Positions 25,538 to 34,273 of a stretch of DNA of 64,000 nucleotides are shown one piece after another. Position 1 is the first letter of the stretch; every line of letters begins with the position of its first letter. Below the pieces are notes generated by a model. It was not told where the DNA came from, did no database searches, and was given only the letters and a program-made list of their open reading frames with translations. Origin of the DNA: Dehalococcoidia bacterium. GTDB taxonomy: Bacteria; Chloroflexota; Dehalococcoidia; Lucifugimonadales; Australimonadaceae. The translations under genes were made by a program, and so were the position numbers. The stretch is from NCBI GenBank assembly GCA_022820645.1, contig JAJEFD010000009.1:186001-250000 (forward strand). The letters run 5' to 3'.

Positions 25538-26611
25538 ATGTTCGAACGGCTCGATAATCTGCTGAAGCGCCGTGAGGAGATAGACACGCTCCTTGCTTCG
25601 CCGGAAGTCGTTGCCGATCCGGCCCAGCTGACGAGGCTGGGCAGGGAGCGTGCCGCCCTGCTGCCGGTGGTGACCGCGTGGGAGCGGCTCCAGACCGCCC
25701 AGAACGAACTGGCCGAAGCGAAAGAACTCGCTTCCGACGACGACCCGGAAGTCGCGGCGCTGGCCGTGGAGGAGGCTGAGAGCCTCGACGTCGAGGTGGC
25801 GCGGCTGAACGGGGAACTGCGCGAGGCGCTGCTGCCCAAGGACCCGAACGACAGCAAGAACGTCATCATGGAGATCCGCGGCGGGGCCGGGGGGGACGAG
25901 GCTGCGCTCTTCGCGGGCGATCTCTTCCGCATGTACCAGCGGTACGCGCAGCGCCATGGGTTGCGCGTGGACATCGTCAACACGAGCGAGACCGAACAGG
26001 GCGGGTTGAAAGAGGTGGTCTGCGAGATCGAGGGAGCGGACGCCTACCGCCTCCTGAAGCACGAGAGCGGCGTACATCGCGTACAGCGCGTGCCCGTGAC
26101 CGAGGCGCAGGGGCGCATACACACCTCGACCGCTACCGTCGCCGTGTTGCCGGAGGCGGACGAAGTGGACGTGGACATCAAGCAGGAGGACCTGCGGGTA
26201 GACATCTTCCACTCCGGCGGCCCCGGCGGGCAGAACGTGAACAAGGTCGCCACCGCCGTGCGCGTCGTGCACAACCCCACGGGCATCATGGTCGTCTCGC
26301 AGGACGAACGATCGCAGCTGCGGAACAAGACGAAGGCGATGGCCGTGCTCCGCTCGCGCCTCTACGAGCAGCAGTTGCGCGAGCAGCAGGCCGCGACGTC
26401 GGCGACGCGGCGCTCCCAGGTGGGCGCGGGCGACCGTTCGGAGAAGGTACGCACCTACAACTTCCCGCAGGACCGCCTCACGGACCATCGCATCGGCATG
26501 TCGGTCCACGGCCTGCAGGAGATCATGGCCGGTCAGATAGACGCGGTGGTCGATGCGTTGCTGCGGGACGAGCAGGCCCGGTTGCTGGAGGAGGCGGAGG
26601 CAGCCGTCTGA
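25538..26611 (+). CDS. prfA: Peptide chain release factor 1
   Basis: 357 residues. Contains [16 protein letters not shown], the peptidyl-tRNA hydrolysing GGQ in [11 protein letters not shown], and the C-terminal [15 protein letters not shown]1 recognises UAA and UAG. The region 25354-25537 upstream has TATGCT repeats at about 25477-25486 that could serve as -10 boxes. The terminal stop is followed 7 bases later by a dispersed inverted repeat. Confidence 0.97.
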   Translation: MFERLDNLLKRREEIDTLLASPEVVADPAQLTRLGRERAALLPVVTAWERLQTAQNELAEAKELASDDDPEVAALAVEEAESLDVEVARLNGELREALLPKDPNDSKNVIMEIRGGAGGDEAALFAGDLFRMYQRYAQRHGLRVDIVNTSETEQGGLKEVVCEIEGADAYRLLKHESGVHRVQRVPVTEAQGRIHTSTATVAVLPEADEVDVDIKQEDLRVDIFHSGGPGGQNVNKVATAVRVVHNPTGIMVVSQDERSQLRNKTKAMAVLRSRLYEQQLREQQAATSATRRSQVGAGDRSEKVRTYNFPQDRLTDHRIGMSVHGLQEIMAGQIDAVVDALLRDEQARLLEEAEAAV

Positions 26612-26617
26612 CGAGGT

Positions 26618-26720
26618 GTCATTCCGAGCGGAGCGCAGCGAAGTCGAGGAATCTCTCGGGCAAACATCTGCCGCTCACGGACGCTCCCTGAGAGATGCTT
26701 CGGCTTCGCTCAGCATGACG
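26618..26720. repeat. Long imperfect inverted repeat (ERIC-like)
   Basis: 103 bases. The left arm begins TGTCATTCCGAGCGGAGCGC and the right arm ends CTTCGGCTTCGCTCAGCATG; outer ends are complementary (GTCATTC/GCATGAC type). This type of imperfect palindrome is common in environmental genomes. The right part (26675-26720) is translated as the C-terminus of the convergent nuoA. Confidence 0.65.
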
Positions 26721-27139
26721 AGTTCGCTTGCGTCGGAAGCCGACGCCGAGGGGAGCGTCTCGTCCCACTCCATGCCTCCGCGCTTCCACTCGTAGGCCCA
26801 GCCCGCGACCATCACGGCGGTGAAGAACAGGATGGCCCCGAACGCGGACCAGCCGAGCACGCCTGCCTGCGATGCCCACGGGAAGAGGAAGACGACCTCC
26901 ACGTCGAACAGGAGGAAGAGGAGTGCGAACCGGTAGTAGCGCACGTTGAAGCGCTCCCAGCGTCCGCGCTCCGGCTCCATGCCGCACTCGTACGGGGTGT
27001 ACTTGATGGGGTTGGGCCGGAACGGCCGGGCCTTGATCCGGGTGGCAACCTGGGAGAGCACGAGCACGCTGGCGGGTATGACGACCGCAACGGCGGAGAG
27101 CATGAGGACGAGCCCGTACTGCCGGAGATAGTCTTCCAT
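26675..27139 (-). CDS. nuoA: NADH-quinone oxidoreductase subunit A
   Basis: 154 residues with three membrane helices. Family hallmarks YTPYECGMEP, RFALLFLLFDVEVVFLFPWA and GWAYEWKRGGMEW are present. NuoA is a membrane-arm subunit of complex I. No nuoB or other nuo gene is adjacent: downstream is the end of prfA. The final residues (about ELVMLSEAEASLRERP) are encoded by the 26618-26720 repeat, giving a tail longer than usual. Upstream is the divergent speD. Confidence 0.93.
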   Translation of the reverse strand: MEDYLRQYGLVLMLSAVAVVIPASVLVLSQVATRIKARPFRPNPIKYTPYECGMEPERGRWERFNVRYYRFALLFLLFDVEVVFLFPWASQAGVLGWSAFGAILFFTAVMVAGWAYEWKRGGMEWDETLPSASASDASELVMLSEAEASLRERP

Positions 27140-27308
27140 GCGCTCATGCTATGGAGGCCGGGATACGGGCGTCAAGCCGGGAAGACGCGGGGAGTGCGGC
27201 CTGTCGCTTGCGCTTCACCTGCCTGGACTGTTAGCATGCGCCCTTGTGTCCGCTTGTTCCGTCAGGGAACTCCGCAAGCGGTACTTTCCGGAAAGGGGGG
27301 CTGCTTGG

Positions 27309-27680
27309 TTGGAAGCACTGGGTCGCCACGTCCTGCTGGAGCTCCGCTCCTGTAACCCCGCATCACTCGATGACCTTCCCCTGCTGGAAGGCATGATGCT
27401 GCGCGCCGCGGAAGAAACCGGCGCGACCGTTATCGGCAAGATCTTCCACCAGTTCAGCCCCCAGGGCGTTACCGGCGTCGTCGCCATCGCTGAATCCCAC
27501 CTGTGCATCCATACCTGGCCTGAGTTCTCCTACGCCGCGGTAGACATCTTCACCTGCGGCGAGAACTTCGATCCCACGGAAGCGGCCAGACTCATCATCG
27601 CCGGCCTCGAATCGAGCGATGCTCAACTGACCGAGATAGACCGCGGCGTTGACATCGTTCCCGTTGCCACTCCCGTCTGA
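27309..27680 (+). CDS. speD: S-adenosylmethionine decarboxylase proenzyme
   Basis: 123 residues, the short prokaryotic class 1b (SpeH) form. The self-cleaving Ser is in IAESHLCIHTWPE, where Ser becomes the pyruvoyl group; FTCGENFDP follows. TTG at 27309 is chosen since AAAGGGGGG lies about 9 nt upstream and the length then matches the family; the frame is open to 27138 without similarity. It supplies decarboxylated SAM to the spermidine synthase gene 1 nt downstream. Confidence 0.92.
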   Translation: MEALGRHVLLELRSCNPASLDDLPLLEGMMLRAAEETGATVIGKIFHQFSPQGVTGVVAIAESHLCIHTWPEFSYAAVDIFTCGENFDPTEAARLIIAGLESSDAQLTEIDRGVDIVPVATPV

Positions 27681-27681
27681 C

Positions 27682-28611
27682 ATGAACGGACTCTCTCCCC
27701 GGACCCTCTGGTACATGGAGTACCTGACGCCTGACCTCGTACAGGCGTCCAGCGTCCGGCAGGTCATCTACGAAGGCGACACTCCCTATCAGCACGTGCA
27801 GGTGCTCGAGACCGGCTCCTTCGGCAGGATGCTCGTGCTGGACGGCAAGACGCAGTCCTCCGAGTCTGACGAGTGGGTCTACCATGAAGCGCTCGTCCAG
27901 CCGGTGATGCTTGCGCACCCGGCCCCCCGGCGCGTCATGGTCGCCGGAGGCGGCGAGGGAGCGACCATCCGCGAGGTGCTGCGGCACGACTCGGTCGAGG
28001 AGGTCGTCATGGTCGACCTCGACAAGGCGGTGGTCGACCTCTGCAAGGAGCATCTCCCTGAGCATCATCGGGGCGCCTTCGACGACCCCCGGGTGACGCT
28101 GCTGCACGAGGATGCACTGGCCTACCTCGAACAGCGGGAGACGCCCTTCGACGTCATCATCATCGACGTGCCGGACCCGTTGGAGGGTGGCCCCGCGTAC
28201 CTGCTCTTCACGGTGGAGTTCTACGAACTGGTGCGGGCGCGGCTCGCGCCGGACGGGCTGATGGTCGCGCAGTCCGGCCCCACGGGACCCACGAACGTGC
28301 GCGAGGTCTTCACGGCCATCGCCCGGACGATGCAGCGGGTGTTCGACCACACGTCCGGCTATCACGCGCACATCCCCAGTTTCGGGATGACGTGGGGGTT
28401 CATCGCCTGCGGCGGCGCGGATGCGCCGGACGTCGGCGCGATGAGCGGGACCGAGGTGGACGCGCGCGTGCGCGAGCGCGTTGCGTCGCCGCTGCGCTTC
28501 TACGACGGCGCGGCGCACCGGGGGATGTTCGGCCTGCCGAAGTACGTGCGTGAGGCGGTCGCCGCGGAGACGCGGATCATCACGCGGGACAACCCCATCT
28601 ACGCCGTTTAG
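27682..28611 (+). CDS. speE: Spermidine synthase (aminopropyltransferase)
   Basis: 309 residues. LVLDGKTQSSESDEWVYHEALVQPVM, VAGGGEGATIREVLRH, VDLDKAVVDLCKEHLPE and IIIDVPDPLEGGPA are standard for the family; the last replaces the common DSSDP with DVPDP, a variation seen in thermospermine-type synthases. ATG at 27682 lies 1 nt after the speD stop, so the pair is co-translated. Confidence 0.94.
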   Translation: MNGLSPRTLWYMEYLTPDLVQASSVRQVIYEGDTPYQHVQVLETGSFGRMLVLDGKTQSSESDEWVYHEALVQPVMLAHPAPRRVMVAGGGEGATIREVLRHDSVEEVVMVDLDKAVVDLCKEHLPEHHRGAFDDPRVTLLHEDALAYLEQRETPFDVIIIDVPDPLEGGPAYLLFTVEFYELVRARLAPDGLMVAQSGPTGPTNVREVFTAIARTMQRVFDHTSGYHAHIPSFGMTWGFIACGGADAPDVGAMSGTEVDARVRERVASPLRFYDGAAHRGMFGLPKYVREAVAAETRIITRDNPIYAV

Positions 28612-28623
28612 GCGTTTCCCCTC

Positions 28624-29043
28624 TCAGGACTTCCTGCCGTGCCCCCAGGAAGCGCCGTACCTGCCCCGGTGCCCGCGCTTCCCGAAGGAGAACTTCTTCC
28701 CGTAGTCGCCGGACGCCAGTTCGGGAGGGTTCAGGTACCAGTCCAGGTACTCGTCCGCCTGCTCCTGCGTGATCTTGCCGTCCTCGACCATCGCCGCCAG
28801 CTTGTCGCGCAGCTGCTGCTCCCAGGCTGCCTTCCGCTCTGCCTGCAACTCCGCTTTCGTTTCCTCTACCGCCGTCTGGACCTGGTCCTCGTCGATGCCG
28901 AGCTTACCCGCGAGTATCTCCACGAAGCGCGACACCGAAGACGAGTCGTCGTCCGGCTCGCTCTGGGCGAACGCCGTTCCTGCGATGGCTCCGGTCAGGA
29001 GCAGGGCCGCGAGGGCCGGGATGATCAGCCATTTCTTTCGCAT
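28624..29043 (-). CDS. Small secreted DUF2680 (YckD)-like protein
   Basis: 139 residues from ATG 29043 with GAGGAGG at 9 nt. A clear signal peptide (MRKKWLIIPALAALLLTG to TAFAQ) is followed by VEILAGKLGIDEDQVQTAVEE and a charged helix ending DGKITQEQADEYLDWYLN, the DUF2680/YckD pattern. The C-terminus is Gly/Arg/His-rich. Function unknown; predicted to be exported. Confidence 0.8.
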   Translation of the reverse strand: MRKKWLIIPALAALLLTGAIAGTAFAQSEPDDDSSSVSRFVEILAGKLGIDEDQVQTAVEETKAELQAERKAAWEQQLRDKLAAMVEDGKITQEQADEYLDWYLNPPELASGDYGKKFSFGKRGHRGRYGASWGHGRKS

Positions 29044-29211
29044 GGGATGTTGCCTCCTCGATCTTCGGATCGGTATTCCTGGTTCCGAACGCGCGCTACA
29101 GGACACTACGCGCCGCATCGCCGTGCGGATTCATCGCATCGATCGGGTTCCCCGAAGCGCGCACCGCTACGTCGTTGAAGGCGCAGGGCGGCGGGTGCAT
29201 AGTTGACGTCC

Positions 29212-29721
29212 ATGAACCCGATAGATCTGCTCATCCTCGTGCTGGTGATAGGCGGAGGTTTCCTCGGCTGGGTGAACGGGCTCGTCAAGTGGCTGTTCAC
29301 CTTCCTCGGGTTCATCGTGGGCGTCTTCGTCGCCAGCAGGCTCTATGAGACGCTCGATTGGGCCGTCCCGCTGGTCGATAGCGATGGCATGCGGCAGTTC
29401 GTCATATTCATCCTCATCGTCGCCGCCGTCTCGATAGGGGGATGGATGCTGGGACGCGCGATCAAGACGGCGTTGAGCATCCTGCTGATGGGGTGGGTCG
29501 ACAGAGGCGCGGGGATGGCTCTGGGCTTGCTCGTGGGCCTGCTTGCCGGGTCTGCCGTCGCGCTGGCAGCGAGCACCGTGCCGTCCGACGGGGTGCGGCA
29601 GGCGGTCGAGGACTCGCTCCTGGCGGACACGCTCCTGGATGCGACGACGCTCCTGCGCGGGCTCATGCCGTCGGAGTTCGACGTGAAGAGCTCGTTGTTC
29701 GGCGGCGCGGCCCGGGCATAG
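29212..29721 (+). CDS. CvpA family membrane protein
   Basis: 169 residues, four hydrophobic helices, NPIDLLILVLVIGGGFLGWVNG opening and GWVDRGAGMALGLLVGLLAG typical of CvpA (colicin V production) proteins. An upstream TTG at 29203 is possible; ATG 29212 is preferred. Molecular role is unsettled; linked in some bacteria to envelope stress. Confidence 0.85.
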   Translation: MNPIDLLILVLVIGGGFLGWVNGLVKWLFTFLGFIVGVFVASRLYETLDWAVPLVDSDGMRQFVIFILIVAAVSIGGWMLGRAIKTALSILLMGWVDRGAGMALGLLVGLLAGSAVALAASTVPSDGVRQAVEDSLLADTLLDATTLLRGLMPSEFDVKSSLFGGAARA

Positions 29722-29748
29722 ACCCTGAGGCCGGTTAACGGGCAGAGG

Positions 29749-29778
29749 TTGCCGTATGCTCCGCCGCCCTCTTATGAT
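29749..29778 (+). promoter_or_regulatory. Sigma70-like promoter
   Basis: TTGCCG (29749-29754), 18-nt spacer, TATGAT (29773-29778). Located 42 nt before the GTG of the HNH gene at 29820. Confidence 0.5.
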
Positions 29779-29819
29779 TTGAGAGGGCGGGCCTCTGAAC
29801 GGACGGTGGGCCCGCTGGG

Positions 29820-30371
29820 GTGGACGCTCTGAGCGAGGCAGTTCTCATCCTGAACCAGAACTACGAGCCGTTGAACGTCTGCGGCGTGAGGCGGGCGCTG
29901 CTCCTTGTCCTAGGGCAGAAAGCGCAGCCCCTCGAGTTGGGGACCGGCGAGTACCACTCCGTGTCGCAGAACTTCCCCATCCCCTCGGTCATACGCCTGC
30001 TGTACATGGTGAAGCGGCCGCTCTTCACGCGCCGGCTCTCCCGCCGTGAGGTCTTCTGGCGGGACCAGTTCTCGTGCCAGTACTGCGGCAGACAGACGCG
30101 GGAACTGACGCTCGACCACGTCGTGCCCCGCGTGCTGAACGGCCCGCATACCTGGGAGAACGTCGTGGCGGCCTGCGTGCCGTGCAACCACCGGAAGGCA
30201 GGGCGCACGCCCGCGCAGGCGAACATGCGCCTGCTGCGCGAGCCGTCGCCTCCGAAGGCGAACCCGTACTACCACCTGATGCACCGGAGCCTGCCCGACG
30301 AGTGGAGCATGTACCTCCCGTGGATGGCGCAGCCGCGCCAGCGCGCGGAGAGCGGGCTCGTCCAGGTGTAG
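29820..30371 (+). CDS. HNH endonuclease family protein
   Basis: 183 residues starting at a GTG. AVLILNQNYEPLNVCGVRRAL opening; HNH motif with two zinc CxxC pairs: CQYCGR, then LTLDHVVPRVLNGPHTWENVVAACVPCN broken by the HNH residues (DH, N, C-P-C-N-H). This type (McrA-like, widespread single-copy in actinobacteria and Chloroflexota) has no firm role and is usually not a restriction enzyme. Unrelated in arrangement to the HNH gene at the left edge. Confidence 0.9.
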   Translation: MDALSEAVLILNQNYEPLNVCGVRRALLLVLGQKAQPLELGTGEYHSVSQNFPIPSVIRLLYMVKRPLFTRRLSRREVFWRDQFSCQYCGRQTRELTLDHVVPRVLNGPHTWENVVAACVPCNHRKAGRTPAQANMRLLREPSPPKANPYYHLMHRSLPDEWSMYLPWMAQPRQRAESGLVQV

Positions 30372-30401
30372 GCGCGCTTCCGCGCGGGACTGCCCTCTCC
30401 G

Positions 30402-31400
30402 TCACACCCGTGTTGTCAGCACCGGCGCTTCCAGCATGAACACGTCCAGCGCGAGCCGGACGTTGGCGTTGCGCTCCAGCGCCTCGATGGTGCGCGTTAC
30501 GTTCTGTGCCCACCGGACGATGTCGGCTGGTTGCAGGGCGCCCGCGTGCCGCTCCAGCACCTCGCGCCAGGACAGGTTGGTGATGCTCGCCCCGTGTCCC
30601 TGCTGGATGAGCATGATGTCCCGCAGCCAGCGCAGCCAGAGGAAGAGCTCCTCCCGGCCCGCGCCGCGGTCGCGGTCGATGCGCCGCGCCAGTTCGCCCG
30701 CGTAGGTGAACCGCTCCTCCAGCCCGCCGTCTATGGCGTCCACGATCTGCTCCATCCGCTGGTGCACCGACGCGTAGAGCGTGTCGTCGCCGGTTGCGGC
30801 GATGGCCCAGCCGATGCAGCCGCGCGAGAGGCGGGCGAGCACCTGCGCCTGCTCCGCGCTCACACCGTGCTCCTCCTGCAGAACGTGTGCGACCTCATCC
30901 ACCGGCAAAGGGCGGAAGTAGAGGGTCTGACAGCGGGAGCGTACCGTCGGCAGCTGGTTGTCCGCGCTCGTGCCGACGAGGATCAGCACCACGTCGTCCG
31001 GCGGCTCTTCCAGCACCTTGAGCAGGGCGTTGGCGGCGTCGCGGGTGAGGAGGTCGGCCTCGGTGATGACGAACACGCGGGTGCGTCCTTCGTAGGGGCG
31101 CAGGTGGGCGGAGTTGATGATGTCGCGCACCGCGTCGATGCCGATAGACGCTGCGTTCCCGCCGAGGTCGATGAGGCGCACGTCCGCGTGGTTGCCCTCG
31201 GCGATGCGTGCGCAGCTCGGGCAGACGCCGCACGGCGGCGTATCCGCGTCGCAGTTCAGCGCCTGCGCGAACTGGACGGCGAGGGTCGCCTTGCCCAGGT
31301 GCGCAGGGCCGGTGAAGAGGTAGGCGTGGTGGAGGCGGCCCTCTGCCAGTGAGCGCTCCAGGGTCTGGACGGGAAGTTGCTGGCCGTGCAGACGGAGCAT
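30402..31400 (-). CDS. holB: DNA polymerase III subunit delta'
   Basis: 332 residues, clamp-loader AAA+ fold. HHAYLFTGPAHLGKATLA (Walker A), zinc-binding cysteines CDADTPPCGVCPSC, FVITEADLLTRDAANALLKVLEEPP and SRCQTLYF sensor region. Starts 3 nt after the lysA stop on the same strand. Loads the sliding clamp with DnaX and HolA. Confidence 0.92.
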   Translation of the reverse strand: MLRLHGQQLPVQTLERSLAEGRLHHAYLFTGPAHLGKATLAVQFAQALNCDADTPPCGVCPSCARIAEGNHADVRLIDLGGNAASIGIDAVRDIINSAHLRPYEGRTRVFVITEADLLTRDAANALLKVLEEPPDDVVLILVGTSADNQLPTVRSRCQTLYFRPLPVDEVAHVLQEEHGVSAEQAQVLARLSRGCIGWAIAATGDDTLYASVHQRMEQIVDAIDGGLEERFTYAGELARRIDRDRGAGREELFLWLRWLRDIMLIQQGHGASITNLSWREVLERHAGALQPADIVRWAQNVTRTIEALERNANVRLALDVFMLEAPVLTTRV

Positions 31401-31403
31401 GGG

Positions 31404-32720
31404 TCAGACGACGTCCTGCGCGATGAGGTCCTCGTACGATTCGCGGCGTCGCATCAGGGTCGCCGCGCCCTCCGACGCCATGACGATGGCGGGGCGGCCG
31501 TTCATGTTGTAGACGCTGGCCATGGAAGGGGCGTACGCGCCGGACGCGGGGATGGCGATGATGTCGTTCGCGCGCACGGGAGCGAGGGAGGCATCGTGGA
31601 TCAGTACGTCGCCGGACTCGCAGTACTTCCCGGCGATGGTGACGGTCTCGGTGGCAGCGTCGTTGGCGCGGTTGGCGACGTTGGCGATGTAGCGCGAGCC
31701 GTAGAGCGCGGGGCGGATGTTGTCGCCCATGCCGCCGTCCACGGAGACGTAGGTGCGGACGCCGGGCACTTCCTTGATGGCCCCGACGGTGTAGACGGCG
31801 ACCCCGGCAGGGCCGGCGAGCGAGCGTCCGGGCTCGATGGTCAGTTCAGGCCGGGGCAGCCCGTTCGCGGCGCAGCCGTCCGTGAGGGCGCCGACGATGG
31901 CTTTGGCGTAGTCGTCTATCGAAGGAGGCTCGTCGTCCTCGGTATAGGCGATGGCGAAGCCGCCGCCGGGGCTGAAGCGGCGCATGTCCAGGCCGTATTC
32001 GCCCATACGCGCCGCGAACCGCAGCACGCGTTCGATCGCCTCGGTGTACGGCTCCAGCTCGAAGATGGGCGAGCCGAGGTGGAAGTGGATGCCCTGCATG
32101 TCCAGGTTGGGCGCGGCCATAACCTGCCGGACCGCCTCCTCGGCGTCACCGGTTTCGATAGGGAAGCCGAACTTGCTGTCCAGGACACCCGTGGTGGTGA
32201 GGCGGTGGGTGTGCGGGTCTATGGAGGGCGAGACGCGGATGAGGACGGGTTGCCTGCGTCCGATCGCCCCCGCCGCTTCGTCCAGCAGACGCAGTTCATG
32301 GAAGCTGTCTATCACGAAGGTCCCGACGCCCCAGGCGACTCCCTGTGCGATCTCCTCGGGCGTCTTGTTGTTGCCGTGGAAGTCCACCGTGGCAAGGTCG
32401 ACGCCCGCGGCGCGCAGCACGGCAACCTCTCCGCCCGATACCACGTCGAACCCGAGGCCGAGGCCCGCGAGATAGCGCGCGAGCGGGACGTTGATGAACG
32501 CCTTGCAGGCGTAGACGACGCGGCTTTCGGGGTAGCGGGAGCGGAAGGAGTCCAGGAAGCCTGTCGCCTGGTTGCGGAGCGTGGCCCCGTCGAAGACGTA
32601 GAGCGGCGTGCCGAACTCGCGGGCGAGTGAGGTGACGTCGCAGCCGCCGATCTCGAGGTGGCCGTCGTCGTTGATGGCGGTGGTGATGGGGAAGACTTTC
32701 GAGTCGAGCGGGACGGACAT
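31404..32720 (-). CDS. lysA: Diaminopimelate decarboxylase
   Basis: 438 residues, PLP enzyme of the alanine racemase-like fold III. PLP Lys in YACKAF, HFHLGSPIF, GGGFAIAY, EPGRSLAGPAG, and CESGD with the active-site Cys. Final step of lysine synthesis. ATG at 32720 with AGGAG 7-9 nt upstream. Likely co-transcribed with holB. Confidence 0.95.
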   Translation of the reverse strand: MSVPLDSKVFPITTAINDDGHLEIGGCDVTSLAREFGTPLYVFDGATLRNQATGFLDSFRSRYPESRVVYACKAFINVPLARYLAGLGLGFDVVSGGEVAVLRAAGVDLATVDFHGNNKTPEEIAQGVAWGVGTFVIDSFHELRLLDEAAGAIGRRQPVLIRVSPSIDPHTHRLTTTGVLDSKFGFPIETGDAEEAVRQVMAAPNLDMQGIHFHLGSPIFELEPYTEAIERVLRFAARMGEYGLDMRRFSPGGGFAIAYTEDDEPPSIDDYAKAIVGALTDGCAANGLPRPELTIEPGRSLAGPAGVAVYTVGAIKEVPGVRTYVSVDGGMGDNIRPALYGSRYIANVANRANDAATETVTIAGKYCESGDVLIHDASLAPVRANDIIAIPASGAYAPSMASVYNMNGRPAIVMASEGAATLMRRRESYEDLIAQDVV

Positions 32721-32785
32721 GGGGTTCTCCTGTCTGTGATCGCGCACCCCGCCGCGCACGGCGTAGGAGCGCTGGTTAAAGTGTG

Positions 32786-32844
32786 CCACCTTGCGCCGCC
32801 GCGCGCCAACTCGGATGCGGAACGAGCAACGCGGAGAGATAATG
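32786..32844 (+). repeat. 59-bp direct repeat, left copy
   Basis: Matches 37550-37608 in the same orientation with 56 of 59 identical; the first 43 bases are exact. It starts CCACCTTGCGCCGCCGCGCG and ends in GATAATG, which has the look of a -10 box. Located between lysA and the antitoxin gene. The two copies enclose 4.7 kb of accessory genes. Confidence 0.85.
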
Positions 32845-32876
32845 TACGGGTATCCTCGTAAACGGGAGGAATGCTG

Positions 32877-33101
32877 ATGACCCGACTGCTTCAGGAGGCG
32901 TTCGAGAGAGCGGCCGAGCTGCCACAAGCGGAACAGGACAGGCTCGCCCGTTTCCTGCTGGCTGAACTGGAGTCGGAGCGGCAGTGGGCGGAACTGTTCG
33001 CCAGTCCCGAATCGGAGGATTTGCTGGAACGCCTGGCGGATGAGGCGTTGGCGGAGCACCGGGGAGGGCGGACCCGGCGGCTCACATCGGAAGACCTGTA
33101 G
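32877..33101 (+). CDS. Antitoxin-like small protein
   Basis: 74 residues, MTRLLQEAFERAAELPQAEQDRLARFLLAELESERQW split as two helices, ending RRLTSEDL. This matches the short antitoxin-like proteins found just before RelE/ParE-family toxins. ATG 32877 is chosen because GGGAGG lies 7 nt upstream; ATG 32871 is too near. The downstream toxin gene is truncated, so this may be an orphan antitoxin. Confidence 0.65.
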   Translation: MTRLLQEAFERAAELPQAEQDRLARFLLAELESERQWAELFASPESEDLLERLADEALAEHRGGRTRRLTSEDL

Positions 33102-33103
33102 GC

Positions 33104-33259
33104 GTGCGGTCGTTTGCGCAGAGGAGTTTCTGGGACGCATACCGGAACCTTCCTGAGCACGTACAGCGGCAGGCCTTGGAGGGATACCCGATGGCTCACG
33201 GGTCTACAAGCATGGGAAATCCAAGTGAGGTAGAACAATCGCGTGAAGAACGAACCTAG
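33104..33259 (+). pseudogene. Truncated RelE/ParE-family toxin remnant
   Basis: GTG at 33104, 2 nt after the antitoxin stop. The first ~26 residues (VRSFAQRSFWDAYRNLPEHV then QRQALEGY) match the N-terminal helix of toxins of this type, which continue with a ...YRLF...NPYHPSL region. Here the frame instead runs into unrelated sequence (PMAHGSTSMGNP) and stops at 33259, 51 residues in all, overlapping the next gene. The break lies near 33185. Confidence 0.6.
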
Positions 33260-34244
33260 ATTCTTTTATCATAGCTTTCCACGTCCCAAGAAGGGCGAGG
33301 CGAACAGCGAAACAGCCCGCCGTGGTTGGGCCATTCTACAGTCAATACAGAAGATGGGATTGGTATTGGCTCCGGAAGTCGTCGAATGGCACACGCCAGT
33401 AAGCCTAGGAACCCCATCGCCCACTCGAATCACACAGCGGCGCATTTGCTTCACTGAACTATCTGAACAAGAACTTAGCGAACACTCAAGACGTTTTGGC
33501 CCATTTGCTCTCGAATTTGAGACGATTGCATTGAGGCGTGTCGGGGCGCTACCTGTCATCTACATGCCCCAAGCCCTGTCGGAACAGGATCACCTGGCCC
33601 TGCTCGGGCCATTCGTTGTTAGTCATCTCGACCAAATTCGCGGTGCGTTGGACCTACTCAACAGGATGGATCAACCCAACAACCCGGCATTCCTTCGGAA
33701 TCAAGGAGCAGATGGCGTAACAGACGATTGTGTGGTTACCCTTACAAACGTCGATGACTTCGGAAAGCCAGTTCAGACATTCCATATACCATGGACAGCA
33801 GTCAGGGATATTCTAAGTGTCATCAGGTTCAAGCGAGCTCCTTTTGATGCAATGATGGGTGTGACTTCTATTGCGCAATCACTGTTCTACCCAACAGACG
33901 ACGACTACCAGAACACGGAGCTTGGTTACTACAGGCAGCGTGAGTGGCGAATTACCGCAGACTACTTTGTGAACGGGACACCTCGTGGTCGAAACCTTGA
34001 AGAGGAAGAAAAGAAACTGTTGTTGAGGCTTGATGACACCTTTTGGGGAAAGAACATTCACTCCAGCAGACCAATCCCTCGCATAGACGAGGCTCTCGTC
34101 CTCGTCCAACCTACTCCCGCTGAATTACTGGATGATGTGACTCGAATAATCGTTCCAGATGACTTCGCTGAACAAGCACGTCAGATTTTTGGTGACCGCG
34201 TTGCTACGGCAAGTGAATTAGGAGATTCTAGCTTGCGGGTGTGA
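33243..34244 (+). CDS. AbiGi-like abortive infection protein
   Basis: 333 residues starting GTG. RRICFTELSEQELSEHSRRF then FALEFETIALRRVGALPVIYMP matches the AbiGi (PF10899-type) pattern: an F-x-D/E-L/I-P-like strand, EH helix, and a GxxPVxYxP strand. A late YYRQREWRI matches the C-terminal E-W-R of that family. AbiGi proteins are tied to phage abortive infection, often described as the antitoxin partner of AbiGii. No AbiGii is visible. GC is visibly lower than in neighbours. Convergent with the restriction-modification gene, 29 nt apart. Confidence 0.62.
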   Translation: MKNEPRFFYHSFPRPKKGEANSETARRGWAILQSIQKMGLVLAPEVVEWHTPVSLGTPSPTRITQRRICFTELSEQELSEHSRRFGPFALEFETIALRRVGALPVIYMPQALSEQDHLALLGPFVVSHLDQIRGALDLLNRMDQPNNPAFLRNQGADGVTDDCVVTLTNVDDFGKPVQTFHIPWTAVRDILSVIRFKRAPFDAMMGVTSIAQSLFYPTDDDYQNTELGYYRQREWRITADYFVNGTPRGRNLEEEEKKLLLRLDDTFWGKNIHSSRPIPRIDEALVLVQPTPAELLDDVTRIIVPDDFAEQARQIFGDRVATASELGDSSLRV

Positions 34245-34273
34245 CTGCGAGTAATAGTGCGTCAGTGGTGTGA

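Noticed and set aside
33104-33259. Functional small toxin
   Set aside because: Only the first ~26 residues resemble the family; the catalytic C-terminal half is missing.
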